From Pseudomonadota bacterium (lineage in GTDB: Bacteria; Pseudomonadota; Gammaproteobacteria; Burkholderiales; Burkholderiaceae_C), in the NCBI GenBank assembly GCA_018241185.1, contig JAFEEH010000125.1, positions 1 through 39,752 of the forward strand: a stretch of DNA of 39,752 nt. The letters are read 5' to 3'. This document shows, piece after piece, positions 36,542-39,752 of the stretch (position 1 is its first letter; each line of letters starts with the position of its first letter). Below the pieces are notes generated by a model. It saw only the letters and a program-made list of their open reading frames with translations. It did not search any database and had not been told where the DNA came from. The position numbers and the translations under genes were made by a program.

Positions 36542-37696
36542 ATGTCAGCGGTCTTCCAGCAGCCCTCGCTCGTGCGGCGCATCCTGCCCGTCTTCCAGGG
36601 CTTCGACGGCTTCCTGGCCTTCGCCGTCTTCCTGCTGTGCTGCGCCGGGCTGGTGACGATGTATTCGTCCGGCTACGACCATGGCACCCGCTTCCTCGAC
36701 CATGGCCGCAACATGCTGCTGGCCGGCTTCATCATGTTCGTGGTGGCGCAGATCCCGCCGCAGCGGCTGATGAGCCTGGCGGTACCGCTGTACCTCTTCG
36801 GTGTCGGGCTCTTGATTGCCGTGCTGCTGTTCGGCGTCACCAAAAAGGGGGCCAAGCGCTGGATCAACGTCGGCATGGTGATCCAGCCCAGCGAGATCCT
36901 CAAGATCGCCATGCCGCTGATGCTGGCCTGGTGGTTCCAGCGGCGAGAAGGGCAATTGCGGCCGCTGGACTTCATCGTGTCCTTCGTCCTGTTGGCGGTG
37001 CCGGTGGGGCTGATCATGAAGCAGCCCGATCTGGGCACCTCACTGCTGGTGCTGGCCGCGGGGCTGGCGGTGATCTTCTTCGCCGGGCTGCCCTGGAAGC
37101 TGATCGTGCCGCCGGTGATTCTCGGCATGGTGGTGGTGTCGTTGGTCGTGGGCTTCGAGTCGAAGCTCTGCGCCGACGGCGTCGACTGGAAGGTGCTGCA
37201 CGACTACCAGAAGCAGCGCGTGTGCACGTTGCTCGACCCCACCAAGGACCCTCTGGGCAAGGGCTTTCACATCATCCAGGGCATGATCGCCATCGGTTCC
37301 GGCGGCGTCGGCGGCAAGGGATTCATGCAGGGCACGCAGACGCACCTGGAGTTCATCCCCGAGCGCACCACCGACTTCATCTTCGCCGCCTACTCCGAGG
37401 AATTCGGGCTGGCGGGCAACCTGTTCCTGATCTTCTCCTTCCTCTTCCTCGTGTTCCGCGGGCTGATGATCGCGCTCGACGCGCCGACGCTGTTCTCGCG
37501 CCTTCTGGCCGGCGCGGTGTCGATGATCTTCTTCACCTACGCCTTCGTGAACATGGGCATGGTCAGCGGCATCCTGCCCGTGGTGGGCGTGCCGCTGCCC
37601 TTCGTGAGCTATGGCGGCACGGCCATGGTGACGCTGGGGCTGGGGCTGGGCATCCTGATGTCGATCTCGCGCGCCAAGCGGCTGGTCCAGACCTGA
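36542..37696 (+). CDS. rodA: Rod-shape peptidoglycan glycosyltransferase RodA
   Basis: SEDS glycosyltransferase of the elongasome that polymerises lipid II during side-wall growth. It has 384 residues with about ten membrane spans. SEDS motifs are present: GAKRWINVG, IQPSEILKIAMP, a PDLGTSLLV segment, and the C-terminal GVPLPFVSYGG. It is distinguished from the dcw FtsW (7914-9215) by the lack of the long N-terminal extension and by these RodA-type motifs. The usual partner mrdA (PBP2) would be expected directly upstream, but a divergent esterase gene is there; mrdA is not in the window. Confidence 0.95.
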   Translation: MSAVFQQPSLVRRILPVFQGFDGFLAFAVFLLCCAGLVTMYSSGYDHGTRFLDHGRNMLLAGFIMFVVAQIPPQRLMSLAVPLYLFGVGLLIAVLLFGVTKKGAKRWINVGMVIQPSEILKIAMPLMLAWWFQRREGQLRPLDFIVSFVLLAVPVGLIMKQPDLGTSLLVLAAGLAVIFFAGLPWKLIVPPVILGMVVVSLVVGFESKLCADGVDWKVLHDYQKQRVCTLLDPTKDPLGKGFHIIQGMIAIGSGGVGGKGFMQGTQTHLEFIPERTTDFIFAAYSEEFGLAGNLFLIFSFLFLVFRGLMIALDAPTLFSRLLAGAVSMIFFTYAFVNMGMVSGILPVVGVPLPFVSYGGTAMVTLGLGLGILMSISRAKRLVQT

Positions 37697-37725
37697 CGGC
37701 AACTCGCAAGGCAGACCAGCCACGT

Positions 37726-37816
37726 GCCGCGGAGCCGGCTTTGCCGGGCCGCAGGCAGCGTCCCCTCCTCGGGAGGTGGCGAATTACACGCAGCGCAGCG
37801 AAGTGAAAAGCCGGGA
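37726..37816 (+). repeat. Dispersed GC-rich repeat, family 2, copy b
   Basis: GCCGCGGAGCCGGCTTTGCCGG starts the copy, followed by CCGCAGGC, a CCCCTCCTCGGGAGG hairpin, TTACACG, GAAGTGAA and CCGGGAGG. It matches 22478-22566 block by block. It fills most of the 136-nt rodA-tldD gap and ends 5 nt before the tldD -10-like hexamer. Confidence 0.65.
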
Positions 37817-37820
37817 GGCA

Positions 37821-37826
37821 GATAAT
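37821..37826 (+). promoter_or_regulatory. Candidate tldD -10 element (leaderless type)
   Basis: GATAAT matches the -10 consensus at five of six positions and lies 6 nt before the tldD ATG. The -35 position falls inside repeat family 2 copy b, so the repeat may contribute to or displace the promoter. Confidence 0.4.
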
Positions 37827-37832
37827 CGTTCG

Positions 37833-39293
<1,461 letters not shown>

Positions 39294-39343
39294 GCCGCGA
39301 CGCTTGATGCGAATTGGCGACATGCGCTTCGAAGACCCTGTGC

Positions 39344-39349
39344 TAGAGT
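39344..39349 (+). promoter_or_regulatory. Candidate promoter (-10) for the aroG leader
   Basis: TAGAGT preceded by TGC forms an extended -10 (TG-N-TAGAGT). It lies 8 nt before the leader-peptide ATG, so the transcript would begin within a few bases of that start codon. There is no ribosome binding site before the leader ATG, which is consistent with leaderless translation. Confidence 0.45.
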
Positions 39350-39357
39350 CTGCCCCC

Positions 39358-39432
39358 ATGCCTGCCTCGCGCGCTTACTACTTTGCCTACTTTTGGTTCC
39401 CGGATTCCGGCGGACGAGTGGCGCGCGCGTAA
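39358..39432 (+). CDS. Aromatic-rich attenuator leader peptide upstream of aroG
   Basis: A 24-codon ORF carries the run YYFAYFWF at residues 7-14: three Tyr, three Phe and one Trp in eight codons. This is the hallmark of a leader peptide whose ribosome stalls when aromatic tRNAs are undercharged, as in the pheL or trpL leaders of enteric bacteria. It is followed 24 nt later by an intrinsic terminator and then by DAHP synthase, the first enzyme of aromatic amino acid synthesis. Codons 17-19 contain CCGGCGG, which can pair with the 5' arm of the terminator. The mixed Tyr/Phe/Trp content suggests the switch reads all three end products. Confidence 0.85.
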   Translation: MPASRAYYFAYFWFPDSGGRVARA

Positions 39433-39456
39433 CAGCAGACAGACCGAACCCCTCAG

Positions 39457-39490
39457 AACCGCCGGTGCGAAAGCCCCGGCGGTTTTTTCT
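39457..39490 (+). terminator. Intrinsic terminator (attenuator) before aroG
   Basis: The stem AACCGCCGG (39457-39465) pairs perfectly with CCGGCGGTT (39476-39484) around a 10-nt loop and runs into a TTTTTT tract (39483-39488). CCGGCGG also occurs at 39407-39413 inside the leader ORF, offering an alternative, mutually exclusive partner for the 5' arm (39459-39465), as expected for an antiterminator. Confidence 0.88.
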
Positions 39491-39538
39491 TGGCCGCCCC
39501 GAAATCACCCGCCACAACAACCCAGAGGAAAAACGAGC

Positions 39539-39752
39539 ATGAGTCCCAAAGCCACCCCCGGCACCAGCGAATCCTGGTACGCGCAACCCGTCGAGAAGAC
39601 CAGCCAGACCGACGACCAGCGCATCAAGGACATCAACGTGCTCCCTCCGCCCGAACACCTCATCCGCTTCTTCCCCATCGGCGGCACGCCGGTGGAACGG
39701 CTGATCGGCCAGACGCGCCACGCCATCCACAACATCATGGCCGGCAAGGACG
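39539..39752 (+). CDS. aroG: 3-deoxy-7-phosphoheptulonate (DAHP) synthase, 3' end missing
   Basis: First enzyme of the shikimate pathway, joining phosphoenolpyruvate and erythrose 4-phosphate. Only the first 71 codons are in the window. They match the N-terminus of type I (AroF/G/H-type) DAHP synthases: DDQRIKDINVLPPPEHLIRF, then a segment ending ARHAIHNIMAGKD-like (read here as TRHAIHNIMAGKD). AGAGGA lies about 9 nt before the ATG at 39539. The gene is preceded by an aromatic leader peptide and terminator, so it is probably controlled by attenuation. Which isoenzyme it is, and whether it also has allosteric feedback control, cannot be told from the fragment. Confidence 0.88.
   Translation, partial: MSPKATPGTSESWYAQPVEKTSQTDDQRIKDINVLPPPEHLIRFFPIGGTPVERLIGQTRHAIHNIMAGKD

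Overview
The window is high-GC, gene-dense bacterial chromosome. It reads as a betaproteobacterium of the order Burkholderiales, most likely family Comamonadaceae (Variovorax/Acidovorax-like). The reasons are the division and cell wall (dcw) gene order, two Bug/TctC-type tripartite tricarboxylate receptors next to catabolic genes, the FtsZ C-terminal peptide DDFEIPAFLRRQAD, and dispersed short repeats of a kind I associate with that family. The genus call is inference; no 16S or other marker is present.

Positions 1-17272 (+) hold the dcw cluster: ftsI (5' end missing), murE, murF, mraY, murD, ftsW, murG, murC, ddl, ftsQ, ftsA, ftsZ and lpxC. Most junctions overlap by 1-4 nt, which suggests translational coupling. 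The larger gaps are ftsA-ftsZ, which carries a strong ribosome binding site, and ftsZ-lpxC, which carries a 119-nt imperfect palindrome starting on the ftsZ stop codon. MurD is unusual: about 180 Ala/Pro/Glu-rich residues sit between its UDP-binding and ATPase domains.

Positions 17299-21760 are accessory: a 58-aa membrane protein, an acyltransferase-3 with less GC-rich sequence, a maleylacetate reductase-like enzyme with a Bug receptor (-), and a divergent LysR regulator (+). Positions 21779-24873 (-) hold ruvC, cdsA and plsC. A 270-nt nested-palindrome element lies between plsC and cdsA, and a second repeat family lies between cdsA and ruvC.

Positions 24991-31207 hold a second catabolic unit: Bug receptor, crotonase-fold enzyme, ADP-forming acyl-CoA synthetase and MmgE/PrpD protein on (-), with a divergent IclR regulator. 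Together they look like uptake, CoA activation and processing of an unidentified organic acid.

Positions 31229-36436 (-) hold mtgA, aroE, a TonB-like protein, an RNase II-family exonuclease and a YqiA-like esterase. From 36542 (+) come rodA, tldD, and a DAHP synthase gene (aroG, 3' end missing). The last is preceded by an aromatic-rich leader peptide and an intrinsic terminator, so it looks controlled by transcription attenuation.

Four results stand out: the YYFAYFWF leader/attenuator before aroG; the three-stem palindromic element between plsC and cdsA; a short dispersed repeat found six times, five of them inside essential or core ORFs; and long low-complexity insertions in MurD and PlsC. 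Several promoters place a -10-like hexamer 6-11 nt before the start codon, which suggests leaderless transcripts.
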